The notes below the pieces were generated by a model that made no database searches, had not been told where the DNA came from, and saw only the letters and a list, made by a program, of their open reading frames with translations. Shown here piece after piece: positions 1-9,764 of a stretch of 64,000 nt of DNA. The stretch comes from Evansella vedderi (GTDB lineage: Bacteria > Bacillota > Bacilli > Bacillales > Salisediminibacteriaceae). The translations under genes and the position numbers were made by a program. The stretch covers positions 124,001 through 188,000 of the forward strand of contig NZ_JAUSUG010000009.1 of assembly GCF_030813435.1 (NCBI RefSeq). The letters are read 5' to 3'. Position 1 is the first letter of the stretch. Each line of letters opens with the position of its first letter.

Positions 1-1173
1 TACCGTTCCACCTGTGGAGTATCCAGTTAACTGACTAAGATTTAACGTTTCAGCTACTACTCCTTGACCAGGGAAAGCAGCATCCCCGTGAATAAGTATC
101 GGCATAGATTTATTTTTATTTTGTACAGGATATCCTGGCTTCGTGCGATCATCCTGAGCTGCCCTTGCAAATCCTTCTACGACAGGATTAACAAATTCTA
201 AGTGACTTGGGTTATTGGCTAGGGTAATCGTTGCCTCAACAGTGCTTTCTTTAATTTCCCTATCTGCACCGAGATGGTATTTTACATCTCCTGTCCAGCC
301 AAAGTTAATCCCAACGGAACCTTCAGAGGGAACTAACTCCTTGTTTGGGGCATCATGAAACTCAGAAAAAATCATTTCATAAGGTTTCCCTAATACATGG
401 GCCAAAACATTTAAACGCCCTCGGTGGGCCATACCAATTAAAATCTTCTGAGTTCCATCTTCTACCGATTCTTGGACTAACTCATCCAGCATTGGTACCA
501 TGGCATCTAAGCCTTCAATGGAAAAACGTTTTTGTCCCACAAATGTTTTGTGAAGAAATTGCTCGAAGCCCTCCACTTTGTTTAATCTATCTAAAATTTG
601 TTTTCTTCGCTCATTGGAAATATTCGGACGGTAATTCCCTGACTCCACCATTTGAATTAACCATTGACGTTCTTCCATGTCATGAACTTGGTTAAATTCA
701 AAGGCCATTGTATCCGTATAAATGCTTTTTAAATATTCAATGGCATCATATCCGTTTTTAATATGTGCCGGAGCATCTGATGAGATTAAATAGGCTGGGA
801 TACTACGTAAAGCCTCCTTAGTAAGTCCATAGTCCTTTAATGAGAATAAATCTTCCCCTTCTCTCTTCTCCACAGGGGAGATATTCGCCATTAAATGACC
901 ATTTCTTCGAATAGAATCTCCAAGCTTAATGGCATTTGCCATTGCTAACAATTGTTCAGAAGAACTGTATTTAGATACAGACTGTCCCTCATGAATGGAT
1001 GGACCATCTACGTGATCCTCTGGAGCACCCCATTTTTCAAAGAAAAGCTTTAGCTTTTCATCCACGGAATCTGGGTTTTGTAAATAATCTTCATACACAT
1101 CTAACATATAACCCAGGTTGGGGCCATAAAATTGACTCCAGCCCTCATCAAAAAGAATGTCGTTGCTGCTCAT
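1..1173 (-). CDS. odhA: 2-oxoglutarate dehydrogenase E1 component, N-terminal part (runs off the window)
   Basis: Thiamine-diphosphate-dependent E1 subunit of the 2-oxoglutarate dehydrogenase complex of the citric acid cycle, cytoplasmic. The window holds about 391 N-terminal codons of an enzyme usually near 940 residues. The reading frame is open from the ATG to the window edge. Visible family motifs include [29 protein letters not shown] and the ThDP/Mg region [18 protein letters not shown]. The ATG at 1171-1173 follows GGAGGG at a normal distance, which fixes the start. The rest, and probably odhB, should lie beyond position 1. No frameshift was seen. Confidence 0.95.
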   Translation of the reverse strand, partial: MSSNDILFDEGWSQFYGPNLGYMLDVYEDYLQNPDSVDEKLKLFFEKWGAPEDHVDGPSIHEGQSVSKYSSSEQLLAMANAIKLGDSIRRNGHLMANISPVEKREGEDLFSLKDYGLTKEALRSIPAYLISSDAPAHIKNGYDAIEYLKSIYTDTMAFEFNQVHDMEERQWLIQMVESGNYRPNISNERRKQILDRLNKVEGFEQFLHKTFVGQKRFSIEGLDAMVPMLDELVQESVEDGTQKILIGMAHRGRLNVLAHVLGKPYEMIFSEFHDAPNKELVPSEGSVGINFGWTGDVKYHLGADREIKESTVEATITLANNPSHLEFVNPVVEGFARAAQDDRTKPGYPVQNKNKSMPILIHGDAAFPGQGVVAETLNLSQLTGYSTGGTV

Positions 1174-1507
1174 GAACTAGTACCCTCCAATATTATGTTT
1201 AGAAAATTAATAAGAAAATCTTCACAATGTTAAAAGCTATGAAAAGTCATATCATTTCATTATATATGCAGGTAAAATACAGAGTTGCTCTTTTTTTTAC
1301 CGTTGAAGATTCCCAAATTAAACACTATGTTTATAGTTAAAACGCTTCCATTGATTATTTTAGCACTATAGGGAATTTTACTCAAAAGAAATTCTTTATT
1401 TTTTTTAAAAATTTGTCACATTTTTTTATACCCTATATTTTAAATATAAATCAGGTAATTTCCTCTCTGCTTATCCTTTACTTATTGTGGAAAAAATACA
1501 AATAAAA
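1174..1507 (-). promoter_or_regulatory. odhA upstream region
   Basis: About 330 bases without a gene. A minus-strand TATAAT (1259-1264) suits a -10 element for odhA, but no good -35 lies 17 bases upstream of it. A partial match to the CcpA cre consensus (core AACGCTTCCATT, 1341-1352) lies further upstream. It has several mismatches, so catabolite control is only a suggestion. Nothing else was recognised. Confidence 0.3.
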
Positions 1508-1528
1508 ATACGGCTATTTACGCCGTAT
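1496..1528 (-). terminator. Rho-independent terminator after the HMCES/YedK-type gene
   Basis: Perfect 7-bp stem ATACGGC/GCCGTAT (1508-1514 and 1522-1528) with a 7-base loop, followed on the minus strand by a T-rich run. It lies 11 bases past the stop codon. Confidence 0.75.
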
Positions 1529-1538
1529 CACGAAAATA

Positions 1539-2216
1539 TTAAATTAATTCTTTTATGCATTCTACAGAATCGTGCTTTGGACTATTAACTACCTTATTTA
1601 CGGGAAAAGTCATCATTTTTTCAGAGGGAAAGGGTTTAAAAAATTCCTCTTCCAGCAGGTCCTCTGTCCAATTAGCCTGTTGAAGCCACCAATTACATTT
1701 CCCTTTATCTAGAATAACCGGCATCCGGTGGTGTAGGTCCCGCATCATTTCATTTGCTTCCGTTGTGAGAACCGTACAGCTAACAATTTGTTCTCCATTT
1801 TCTTTGTTAACCCAACGATCCCATAAACCAGCAAAGATAAGCAGATCATCATTTTTATTTTTGATATAATATGGTTGCTTACCAACGTCTGTCTTCTTCC
1901 ATTCGAAAAAACCGTTGGCTACAATTACACAATGTCTCTTTCCTAACAAGCCCTTAAACGACCTTTTTTCATGAAGAGTTTCCGATCTTGCATTAATCAT
2001 TTTACTGCTAAAAGATTCATCCTTTGCCCAATGTGGAATTAGACCCCACTTCATATATCCTGCACGTAATCCTTTCTTGCCTTGAACGATAGACAAGATT
2101 GGCTGAGTAGGAGCTATATTATAACGTGGTTCAACCTCTAAATTATGACCATTTTCCAAGTCAAAGTAATCTTCTAGGAAATCAGGGTCCGCATAAAGGG
2201 TAAATCGTCCACACAT
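1539..2216 (-). CDS. SOS response-associated peptidase / HMCES-YedK family (abasic-site DNA-protein crosslinking)
   Basis: Member of the SRAP family (DUF159). These proteins cover abasic sites in single-stranded DNA by forming a thiazolidine link through Cys2 once Met1 is removed. The ATG at 2214-2216 was chosen because it puts the obligatory Cys at position 2 (MCGRF) and has AGGTGAT upstream; a start six codons earlier would bury the Cys. Other active-site residues are present: Asn75 (INARSET), Glu105 (GFFEW) and His162/163 (LHHRMPVIL). Length is 225 residues, normal for the family. It begins 4 bases after the patA stop, so it is probably the last gene of that operon. Confidence 0.93.
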   Translation of the reverse strand: MCGRFTLYADPDFLEDYFDLENGHNLEVEPRYNIAPTQPILSIVQGKKGLRAGYMKWGLIPHWAKDESFSSKMINARSETLHEKRSFKGLLGKRHCVIVANGFFEWKKTDVGKQPYYIKNKNDDLLIFAGLWDRWVNKENGEQIVSCTVLTTEANEMMRDLHHRMPVILDKGKCNWWLQQANWTEDLLEEEFFKPFPSEKMMTFPVNKVVNSPKHDSVECIKELI

Positions 2217-2220
2217 TGCA

Positions 2221-3384
2221 TCACCTAGTTTCAATTTTTTTCCAAAAAGCTTCTAAACGGTCTAAAGCTTCTTGTAATTGTTTCATACTGTAGGCATAGG
2301 ATAATCGAATATAACCTTCTCCGTAAGAAGAAAATGCATCTCCTGGTACTACGGCCAATTTCTCCTCTTCCAGTAATTTTACTGCAAAGTCAAAGGAAGA
2401 GAGTCCACTTTCTTGAATAGAAGGAAAGACATAGAAAGCACCTGCAGGCTTTACCGTTGGTATCCCCATTTCTCCTAAGCGCTGAAGCATATAATCCCTA
2501 CGCTCCCTGTACTCTCCTTTCATTTCTTCTGGGTCATCCATCCCAACTGTTAGTGCCTCTATTGCAGCATGCTGAGAAATGGATGTGGCGCAGCTAACAT
2601 TATATTGATGAACCTTTAACATATGCTTCTGAATATAGGCTGGTGCAAAAATAAAGCCAATCCTCCACCCCGTCATGGAATGAGACTTAGAAACCCCATT
2701 GATTACAATTGTTTTCTCCTTCATACCAGGAAATTGTGCGATGGAAATATGATCTTGGTCGTAATGAAGTTCCGAGTAGATTTCATCTGAAACAACGAAT
2801 AAATCCTGTTCCCTTAAATATTCTGCTAATTCTTTTCCCTGATCATAGGTCAGAACTGCTCCAGTTGGATTTGAAGGATAAGGTAAGATGACTGCCCTCG
2901 TCTTCTCTGTCTTGTGCTTCTCAATTTGTTCTTTAGTGATGATAAAATTTGTTGACCTCGTATCCACAAATACGGGTGTCCCGCCACAAAGGGTAATAAT
3001 TGGTGCATAGGCGGGATAGACAGGCCCTGGCAAAATAACTTCTGTTCCCGGCTCCAGAATGGTTCGGAAAGTTACATCAATCCCCTGGGAGGCTCCAATC
3101 GTTGTAATAATCTCTGAGTCTGGATCGTATGTAAGGTTGTATTTTTTCTTTAAAAAACTACTTGCTGCTTTAAGTAACGCTTTTTCTCCAGCATTAGCGG
3201 TGTAATTTGTCTTGTTATCTTGAATAGCAGAAATAGCCGCTGTCTTTATATGTTCAGGTGTATGGAAATCAGGCTGCCCTAAAGTCAATTGAACAGCATC
3301 AGGAACAGAAGCAACTCGGTTAAAAAATTGCCTAATTCCAGATATTTGTATATTTTTCACATGAGTGTTTAATAAATGTTCCAT
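2221..3384 (-). CDS. patA: Class I/II aminotransferase, PatA type (N-acetyl-L,L-diaminopimelate aminotransferase)
   Basis: PLP-dependent fold-type I aminotransferase, 387 residues, cytoplasmic. It resembles Bacillus PatA throughout, including the N-terminal MEHLLN. In B. subtilis PatA acts in the acetylated diaminopimelate branch of lysine and peptidoglycan precursor synthesis. Visible PLP residues are Asn172 in SNPTG (171-175), Asp200 in VSDEIYSEL, and the Schiff-base Lys233 in GVSKSHSMTGWR. It lies 19 bases after a small membrane-protein gene and 4 bases before the HMCES-type gene, so the three are probably co-transcribed. The substrate assignment rests on overall resemblance only. Confidence 0.88.
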   Translation of the reverse strand: MEHLLNTHVKNIQISGIRQFFNRVASVPDAVQLTLGQPDFHTPEHIKTAAISAIQDNKTNYTANAGEKALLKAASSFLKKKYNLTYDPDSEIITTIGASQGIDVTFRTILEPGTEVILPGPVYPAYAPIITLCGGTPVFVDTRSTNFIITKEQIEKHKTEKTRAVILPYPSNPTGAVLTYDQGKELAEYLREQDLFVVSDEIYSELHYDQDHISIAQFPGMKEKTIVINGVSKSHSMTGWRIGFIFAPAYIQKHMLKVHQYNVSCATSISQHAAIEALTVGMDDPEEMKGEYRERRDYMLQRLGEMGIPTVKPAGAFYVFPSIQESGLSSFDFAVKLLEEEKLAVVPGDAFSSYGEGYIRLSYAYSMKQLQEALDRLEAFWKKIETR

Positions 3385-3403
3385 CCATTATACCTTCCTT
3401 TTT

Positions 3404-3925
3404 TCAATATAATATTGGCTGCACCCATGAAATAATGAAGACAACCACAATAAAATAAAGCATGTATACAATTAGTGCACTAACATTAACGAGAAATACC
3501 AGCTTTTTTCCCTTCCACTGAATGGAAAAGAAGCTGCGTACCATCGGTAACGATAAGAAAAAAATAACAATAGAGTACATAAATAGAATAAAAACTTCAA
3601 GAATAAAGGATTCTATTTGAAAGTCTTCTACAATAATTCCGGAAAAAATCATTGACGTTTCTGCAATTAAGGTTACTGCCTTAGCAATCAAAAGCTTCGT
3701 ATAGACAATAATTGTAAGCCACCAGCTCCAATTTTTCCCCATAAAAAGACCAATAGAAGATAATATCAATAATAAATAAATTCCATCCGAAGCCATGAGT
3801 AAAATGAGCCTTTCACCAAATCCCCATTGTATACCAATGTATAAATAATATATCAAAAATGCGGTGACAAAAACCAGTTGAAATACTGCTAACAAATTTA
3901 ACGGAATCTTCAATGGTCGGTCCAA
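3404..3925 (-). CDS. Hypothetical four-helix membrane protein
   Basis: 173 residues with about four hydrophobic segments (roughly 11-30, 38-62, 68-88/100-120 and 140-170), so an integral membrane protein. Charged residues cluster in short loops, and no catalytic motif is visible. It is the first gene of a probable operon with patA and the HMCES-type gene. I do not recognise the family, and the link to either enzyme is positional only. Confidence 0.75.
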   Translation of the reverse strand: MDRPLKIPLNLLAVFQLVFVTAFLIYYLYIGIQWGFGERLILLMASDGIYLLLILSSIGLFMGKNWSWWLTIIVYTKLLIAKAVTLIAETSMIFSGIIVEDFQIESFILEVFILFMYSIVIFFLSLPMVRSFFSIQWKGKKLVFLVNVSALIVYMLYFIVVVFIISWVQPILY

Positions 3926-3970
3926 TACTATTCACCTCATTTAAAATAGTTTCATCTGTATAAGGTTATA

Positions 3971-3993
3971 AAGCGGGGTATAAAGGCCCGCTT
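3971..3993 (-). terminator. Hairpin after the esterase gene
   Basis: Perfect 7-bp stem AAGCGGG/CCCGCTT (3971-3977, 3987-3993) just past the esterase stop codon. The run after it on the minus strand is only moderately T-rich, so termination may be weak. Confidence 0.5.
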
Positions 3994-3999
3994 CTCTAC

Positions 4000-5181
4000 T
4001 TATTGTGTAAAAAAATTTATCCCAGAACGCCCTAATAGGTAAGCAGCAATGGCAAAGGCTTCCGTTTGCTCCCTTACTCGGTCAAAGCCTTGTGGCGGCT
4101 GTCTAACCTGAAGCTGATAAGGATCAGGGGTTTGCAAGGTTCCTTGATGGGCTTGACGTAAAAAGCCAGATACTTCTTGTAAGCCGTATTGTCCACTCTG
4201 CATAATTTCATATAAAGAAACAAAACCGTGCATAACTCCCTTATATCGCGTGGCTCTAACTGAGACACCAAATTCTGCTAGTCTTTCTGCATATGCCTCC
4301 CCTTCATCCCGGAGCGGGTCAAATTCAGCTGTAATAATCAATGCAGGGGGGAGTCCTTCTAAATTCTCTGCTTGTAAAGGTGAAGCGTAAGGACTACTCC
4401 ACATCCACTCCTCAGGAGTATAGAGATCTCTCGCCCGATACATAACAGTACGGGACAATAAATAATAGCCACTATCATATATTTCCCTCGAGGCCAAAGA
4501 TACATCGAGAAAGGTTGTTAACGGATACATTAATACTTGAGACGTTAATTCAGGACCCTCCCTATCTCGGGCCATTAAGGCCATAACAGTTGCGATGTTT
4601 CCGCCGGCACTGTCCCCTGCAACACTAATCGTATTCTCATCACCATTAAATGTTTCTGCGTTCTGTACCGCCCATTTGATAGCGGCATAGCTATCCTCTA
4701 CAGCTGCAGGAAAAACATAATCCGGGGCCACTCGATAACCTACGGCAATAACAACACTGTTCGTTCTTGCAGCAAGGGAACGAACAATATTATCATGGGT
4801 ATTTATATCCCCATAGCCACGTAAAAATGCTCCTCCATGGTAATACATGACGATAGGGAAAGGACCTTCCCCTTGTGGTCGATAAATCCGCAACGGAATC
4901 TGAGAATCTCCTTGGACAGGGATATATAAGTCCTCTCGCAGTAATGGATTGCCACCGACCCCTCGCCCACCTGATACTATCTTCGGAACACGAATATTAA
5001 TATCAAGGGCTACTAGGTTATTATTGATGGCATGAAGAATGACAGCTGTCTTTGCTGGCAAACGGCCTTCATCAGTATTTTGCCATATATATATTGATAC
5101 CCCGATTAAAATTAATAGAATGGAAATTAATAAAGAACCGAGGAGAAATATATTTTTAAGCCATCGTTTGATCCTCTTCAT
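4000..5181 (-). CDS. Membrane-anchored alpha/beta hydrolase (hormone-sensitive-lipase-type esterase)
   Basis: 393 residues. An N-terminal hydrophobic segment (about 10-33) should anchor the protein with the catalytic domain outside. The domain carries the HSL/family IV hallmarks: oxyanion motif HGGAF (115-119), nucleophile Ser191 in GDSAGG, Asp288 in DPLRDE and His318 in MHGF. This gives a complete Ser-Asp-His triad for short-chain esters. The natural substrate cannot be read from the sequence. It appears to be a single-gene unit, ended by the hairpin at 3971. Confidence 0.9.
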   Translation of the reverse strand: MKRIKRWLKNIFLLGSLLISILLILIGVSIYIWQNTDEGRLPAKTAVILHAINNNLVALDINIRVPKIVSGGRGVGGNPLLREDLYIPVQGDSQIPLRIYRPQGEGPFPIVMYYHGGAFLRGYGDINTHDNIVRSLAARTNSVVIAVGYRVAPDYVFPAAVEDSYAAIKWAVQNAETFNGDENTISVAGDSAGGNIATVMALMARDREGPELTSQVLMYPLTTFLDVSLASREIYDSGYYLLSRTVMYRARDLYTPEEWMWSSPYASPLQAENLEGLPPALIITAEFDPLRDEGEAYAERLAEFGVSVRATRYKGVMHGFVSLYEIMQSGQYGLQEVSGFLRQAHQGTLQTPDPYQLQVRQPPQGFDRVREQTEAFAIAAYLLGRSGINFFTQ

Positions 5182-5427
5182 TACTCTTTTTTCACCTCAC
5201 CTACTGCACGGTTTAAGCGTATTTCTTAAGGTAAGTTTATCAAAGCTCTGTGGAGTGATTTTAACATTTTACATACTTAATTAAAAGCCACCAGTATAAA
5301 TAACAAACTAGTCTAAATTGGTAATATCTATATAAATTGTTCTGTTTCCTTTATTATACAGTCACACCTTCATTCTCGCCATCAACGTATAACAATTTGT
5401 ATCTTATTTTTAGTTTAGGAAATAAAA

Positions 5428-5473
5428 AAGAAGGTAACTTTAAAGAATAAAAAACTTTTAAAGTTACCTTCTT
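5428..5473 (-). terminator. Terminator overlapping the carboxypeptidase stop codon
   Basis: Perfect 15-bp stem (5428-5442 with 5459-5473) and a 16-base A/T loop, followed on the minus strand by TTTTTTATTT. The TAA stop codon (5472-5474) lies in the stem. The 5182-5427 gap upstream of the esterase holds no other feature I can support. Confidence 0.85.
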
Positions 5474-6626
5474 AGTTTCGGTTAAAGAAATAAAACCCTG
5501 AAATGACCAGCCAGTCGGTCCAATGGTTATTTTCCTGTTCCTCAATGGGAACTGTTGCTGATAATACCGGGTTTAAAGAAAAGCGAGGCAATTGCAAGAG
5601 CTCACGATGTTTAAGCTGAAAGCCATCAATTTTTCGATTTTCTTCCCCTGTTATGGTTACGTAACCACTATTAGAAATAGAATAATTTATTTCTTCTCCT
5701 TTTTTTGTTGTTACTGCTATCGGATCTGGAAATACAAATTGAACTAATAACGGCTCCTTTTCGAAACTTATCCATTGTGTTTCAAAATTATCGAAACCAT
5801 ACCGTAGTAGTGCAAGGGTATCCCTTTGGGCATAGTTTCGTGAAGGAGCTTGTAATGTTACAGCTATTAGTTCCGTGTCATCTACTTTAGCCGCCGTAGA
5901 CAATGTATAACCAGATAAACGAACAAACCCATTTTTTATCCCTATTATATTTTCTTCGGAACGTAAAAGGGGATGGTGATTAAAAAGCCTTGTTTCCCAA
6001 CCTTCTCCAACCCAATCGTAGTAATGCGTTCCAACTAGTTCACGAAAGGTCTCATTTTTCATGGCATAAGAGCTTATTTTTGCCATATCCGCTGCAGTTA
6101 CAATATGTTCATCCTCATATAGTCCATGTGGATTGGTAAAGTTCGTTTGATCACTAACTCCCATCCGAAACTGGGCAAAACGGTTCATACGCTCCGCAAA
6201 AGCTTCTACCGACCCATCAATATGCTCTGCAATGGCTATTGCAGCATCATTTCCAGAACTGACCATTAATCCGTGTAATAATTGACCAATGGTAATCTGT
6301 TCATCCTCTAATAAATACACACGTGTTCCAATTGCTCTAATGGCATTACCGCTAACCGTTACAACATCATCTAAATCCTGCGTTTCGATGGCTATAATCG
6401 CTGTTAATATTTTTGTAATACTTGCAGGATACATTGGTTGGTGAGCATTTTTCTCATATAATACTTCTCCTGAATTGCTGTCTATTAAAATTGCCGATTC
6501 ACTAACAAGACTCGGTGGTGGGGTGTGGTCTGCAGATATGGACTCAAAAGGGATTAGCAAACCCATGAGTAAGACTAGGGTAAAGGTAATATTTTTAATT
6601 TTTCTGTACAATCTTAATCTGCTCAT
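5472..6626 (-). CDS. D-alanyl-D-alanine carboxypeptidase family protein (S11, low-molecular-mass PBP)
   Basis: Exported serine peptidase that trims the terminal D-Ala of peptidoglycan stem peptides. It has an N-terminal signal or anchor segment (about 10-28 from this start), then the three penicillin-binding motifs: SITK (SxxK nucleophile) near residue 70, SGN in MVSSGNDAAIAI, and KNG in IGIKNGFVRLSGYT, in the place of KTG. The 384-residue length fits the family. Two adjacent ATG codons lie after AAGGTG; the second (6624-6626) has the better 6-base spacing. KNG instead of KTG is a tolerated variant but should lower activity. Which DacA/DacB/DacF-type role it has is not clear. Confidence 0.88.
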   Translation of the reverse strand: MSRLRLYRKIKNITFTLVLLMGLLIPFESISADHTPPPSLVSESAILIDSNSGEVLYEKNAHQPMYPASITKILTAIIAIETQDLDDVVTVSGNAIRAIGTRVYLLEDEQITIGQLLHGLMVSSGNDAAIAIAEHIDGSVEAFAERMNRFAQFRMGVSDQTNFTNPHGLYEDEHIVTAADMAKISSYAMKNETFRELVGTHYYDWVGEGWETRLFNHHPLLRSEENIIGIKNGFVRLSGYTLSTAAKVDDTELIAVTLQAPSRNYAQRDTLALLRYGFDNFETQWISFEKEPLLVQFVFPDPIAVTTKKGEEINYSISNSGYVTITGEENRKIDGFQLKHRELLQLPRFSLNPVLSATVPIEEQENNHWTDWLVISGFYFFNRN

Positions 6627-6729
6627 CATTATCACCTTTTTTAATTTCAATTGTTAATACATTTATAAACTGATTTATATTACTGAAACAAGTCATTTTA
6701 TATAACAATTGTATTACAAATGAAATTAA

Positions 6730-6758
6730 AAAGGAGTGGAAATTATCTCCACTCCTTT
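6730..6758 (-). terminator. Terminator after the DUF4397 gene
   Basis: Perfect 11-bp stem AAAGGAGTGGA/TCCACTCCTTT (6730-6740, 6748-6758), followed on the minus strand by TTAATTTCATTT. Confidence 0.8.
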
Positions 6759-6763
6759 CCCTT

Positions 6764-7432
6764 TTATTTTAACAGGTCCTTTGTAATAACTACATCTAAA
6801 CCAGGTTCTCCGTTAAATAACCCTAAAGTAAAAATGGAGTAATTTGCCCCTTCCATAAGTTGCAAATTAGGGATTTCGTATATAGTTGTTTCTTGCCTAG
6901 CAACATTTATTTTGATATCTTGGGTGCTAGGTTGAAGTTCTACATAGTCACTTGCTTGTGTATAGGTAAGGTTTTGTACAACTGGTTCATCTGTTACAAT
7001 ATCTACTGCCGAGGTATCAGGAGATAGATGTACAAATCTAATATGAGAAGAATCCTTATTCGGCTGAACAGTATCTGTTAACGTAAGTAATTCGAATTCT
7101 TCTTGTTGGCCTAAAATTGCTAATGTATAAAATTGGTTATCCTTTAATTTTAATTTTTCTTTAATAATTGGTTTTTCTTTCTTCGGGTCCGCCCCTTCTG
7201 GGAAAACTTTGATTTTATAAGAACCTGCAGGCATGTTCACATACTCTGAAATTTCCTTAAAAGGAATTTCGCTAAAAATATTTTCTTTCTTAAAGTAAAC
7301 ATCTACATTAGGGGCATCTGGAGAAGCATGTAAAAGACGAATATGTGTTCCTTGTACATCAGCAAATGCAGATGAATGGAATAATAAAGTTAATGATAAA
7401 ATGAACCCAAGGGTGATTATTATTTTCTTCAT
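6764..7432 (-). CDS. Secreted DUF4397-domain protein
   Basis: 222 residues with a clear signal peptide (MKKIIITLGF..., cleavage likely after SAFA near residue 24). The mature part has two related beta-rich halves, each starting with a HIRLLHASPDAP / HIRFVHLSPDTS motif (about 30-40 and 131-141), typical of DUF4397. No catalytic residues are evident. Such proteins are usually cell-surface or secreted and of unknown function. It is monocistronic, transcribed away from the ATPase gene at 7530. Confidence 0.85.
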   Translation of the reverse strand: MKKIIITLGFILSLTLLFHSSAFADVQGTHIRLLHASPDAPNVDVYFKKENIFSEIPFKEISEYVNMPAGSYKIKVFPEGADPKKEKPIIKEKLKLKDNQFYTLAILGQQEEFELLTLTDTVQPNKDSSHIRFVHLSPDTSAVDIVTDEPVVQNLTYTQASDYVELQPSTQDIKINVARQETTIYEIPNLQLMEGANYSIFTLGLFNGEPGLDVVITKDLLK

Positions 7433-7529
7433 CTATAACAACTCCTTATCATCGTTTTTTACAAAGTTAGGCTTTCCCTGTTAAATGTATTTATTCATGG
7501 GTAAATTTGAGAACAAGGGGGAATTTTTT

Positions 7530-9224
7530 ATGTTGGCTTTACAGAAAAAAATGGATGATTTAGATGGAAAGGGATATAAGGCCCTAAAATCAATACAAGG
7601 TACATATAAAGGATCATTTTTTACTATGTTTATTGATTATGTTCAGGGGGATCCCTTTGCAAGTCCATCAAAGGTAAGAGTAATGGTTCCTTTAAACAGG
7701 ACGGATCTTGATGTTTCTTTGTTTAAGATCACCCATCGGCGAATTGCTTTTGAATACTTTTTCGCTAAAACCATTGATGGGCAAATAAAAGCTACGAAAA
7801 ATCCAATTAGGGGTACAGGAAAAAGCGGTCTATTAATGATTGATGCACCCGGTCAAGCAATGATAGATAGGACCGCGGTTAATATCTCTGAAGAGGGAAT
7901 TGAATTTCGAATATTTGTTGGTCTCCCAGCTAGGGGGCGAACAATTTTAGGTAAACAGGGGAAGGAATTACTTTGCTCCCTCATACCAACAATTGTAGAG
8001 AAAACAGTAAACGATTATGACCGTGAGATCTTGCAGCGTAGTATACAATTAAGTGACGAACAACAAGAAATACGTACATATTTAAAAGAGAATGATTTTA
8101 TTGCTTTCGTGGCTAATGGGTCCATATTGCCTCGCAAGAGTGGAGTGAGCCAGCTTCCGTTACAGGGAAATAACGTGATTCCATTTCAATCTCCTTCCAG
8201 TTATGAAATTTCTATCTCCCTTTCTAGTGGTAAAGTGATTCAAGGTATGGGAATTCCTAAGGGAATATCCATTATCGTTGGGGGAGGATATCACGGGAAA
8301 AGTACTCTGCTGCAAGCCTTAGAACGAGGAGTTTATAACCATTCATTAAGGGATGGGAGGGAATATGTCCTTGCGGATGACTCGGCCGTAAAAATTCGCT
8401 CAGAGGATGGGAGATCTGTTAATGATGTAAATATATCTCCTTTTATAAACGATTTACCATTTGGAAAAAGGACAGACAAATTTTCCACAGAAGACGCCAG
8501 TGGTAGTACTTCACAAGCGACCAATATAATGGAAGCACTGGAAGTTGATGCTAAAGTACTATTAATCGATGAAGACACAAGTGCTACCAACTTTATGATT
8601 CGGGACGGAAGAATGCAAAGATTAGTTAACAAAGAGAAGGAACCAATTACACCCTTCATTGATCGAGTAAGACAATTATTTATGGAGAAAGATGTGTCAA
8701 CTGTATTAGTTATTGGTGGTTCGGGGGATTATTTTGATGTTGCAGATCATGTTATTATGATGGACAACTATATTCCATATGATCGGACTAGAGAGGCAAA
8801 GGAAATTGCTGAACAATATGAAACCAATAGAATACCTGAAAAAGGTACTGTATTTGAATCTGAATCTTTACGGGAGCTGGATTTAAAGAAAATTAACAAA
8901 CTTTTGGACAGGAAGGAAAAGATAGATGTTAAAGGACTTGGGACAATAATTATTGGAAAAAGTAATGTCTACCTCCATAATGTGGAGCAGTTAATCGACG
9001 TTAGCCAAACAAGGGCTATTACGTATATACTAAAAGCTGTATTAAACGATTCAGGAAAACATGGCAATGAAGAGACCGTTCAATCACTGGTTGATAAGGT
9101 TATGACTATGATTGATAAGGAAGGTTTAGATTTCCTCTCCCATTCACGCGATCGATACCCAGTAGACCTTGCCAAACCAAGGAAATACGAAATTGCGGCA
9201 GCGTTGAACCGTATACGTTTATAA
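7530..9224 (+). CDS. Predicted ATPase of the ABC class (PF09818-like)
   Basis: 564 residues from the ATG at 7530, preceded by AAGGGGGA. An N-terminal domain (to about 230) is followed by an ABC-type nucleotide-binding domain. Walker A is GGGYHGKST (251-259), a signature-like ASGSTSQATN lies near 323-332, and Walker B is LLIDEDTSATNF (344-355). No membrane domain or partner permease is nearby, so this is a soluble, non-transport ABC ATPase. Homologues are widespread but poorly described. The cellular role cannot be stated. Confidence 0.85.
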   Translation: MLALQKKMDDLDGKGYKALKSIQGTYKGSFFTMFIDYVQGDPFASPSKVRVMVPLNRTDLDVSLFKITHRRIAFEYFFAKTIDGQIKATKNPIRGTGKSGLLMIDAPGQAMIDRTAVNISEEGIEFRIFVGLPARGRTILGKQGKELLCSLIPTIVEKTVNDYDREILQRSIQLSDEQQEIRTYLKENDFIAFVANGSILPRKSGVSQLPLQGNNVIPFQSPSSYEISISLSSGKVIQGMGIPKGISIIVGGGYHGKSTLLQALERGVYNHSLRDGREYVLADDSAVKIRSEDGRSVNDVNISPFINDLPFGKRTDKFSTEDASGSTSQATNIMEALEVDAKVLLIDEDTSATNFMIRDGRMQRLVNKEKEPITPFIDRVRQLFMEKDVSTVLVIGGSGDYFDVADHVIMMDNYIPYDRTREAKEIAEQYETNRIPEKGTVFESESLRELDLKKINKLLDRKEKIDVKGLGTIIIGKSNVYLHNVEQLIDVSQTRAITYILKAVLNDSGKHGNEETVQSLVDKVMTMIDKEGLDFLSHSRDRYPVDLAKPRKYEIAAALNRIRL

Positions 9225-9244
9225 GAGAATTTAATAAGACTTTT

Positions 9245-9307
9245 AGGCTTGGCTGTACAGCGACATGAATACTAAAATGTGCTCATTTCACTGTTTAGTC
9301 CAAGCCT
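9245..9307. terminator. Long-loop hairpin between convergent genes
   Basis: Arms AGGCTTGG (9245-9252) and CCAAGCCT (9300-9307) enclose about 47 bases. T-rich runs flank both sides, so it could end both the ATPase gene (+) and msrB (-). The arms resemble those of the ~150 bp repeats at 37594 and 56661 (AGGCTGGGACA). Confidence 0.5.
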
Positions 9308-9332
9308 CTTATTTACGACTCTATAGGATTAC

Positions 9333-9764
9333 TCATTTGGATTCAAACAAATAAGAAAGTTCTCCATACCCCTCTTTATCCAAGTCCTCCCGCGGGATAA
9401 ACCTCAAGGCTGCTGAATTAATACAATACCGAAGCCCTGTTGGCGGGGGACCGTCCTCAAAAACATGCCCTAAGTGGGAATCCCCCTCCTTGCTCCTAAC
9501 CTCTGTACGAACCATAAAATGAGAAAAATCTGCCTTTTCTACAATTTGATCCTCTTTAATTGGTTTAGTAAAGCTGGGCCATCCACAGTTTGAATCGAAT
9601 TTATCCGTTGAACTGAATAAGGGTTCCCCCGAAACAATATCCACATAGACACCCTCTTCAAAGAAATCCCAATACTCATTGTGGAAGGGGCGTTCTGTTC
9701 CGTTATTTTGTGTTACTTCATACTGAATTTCCGTTAGTTTTTTCCTTAAATCTTCTTTACTCAC
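9333..9764 (-). CDS. msrB: Peptide-methionine (R)-S-oxide reductase
   Basis: Repairs methionine-R-sulfoxide in oxidised proteins using thioredoxin. 143 residues, the usual length. Motifs: SNCGWPSF (Cys60 is a plausible recycling Cys), [10 protein letters not shown] and the catalytic Cys114 in [11 protein letters not shown]. It overlaps the end of msrA by 4 bases (ATGA), so the two enzymes are translated as a coupled pair covering both sulfoxide stereoisomers. Confidence 0.96.
   Translation of the reverse strand: MSKEDLRKKLTEIQYEVTQNNGTERPFHNEYWDFFEEGVYVDIVSGEPLFSSTDKFDSNCGWPSFTKPIKEDQIVEKADFSHFMVRTEVRSKEGDSHLGHVFEDGPPPTGLRYCINSAALRFIPREDLDKEGYGELSYLFESK

Noticed and set aside
345-695. 116-codon open frame on the plus strand
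   Set aside because: It is antisense to odhA, which has clear family motifs in this stretch; no ribosome site.
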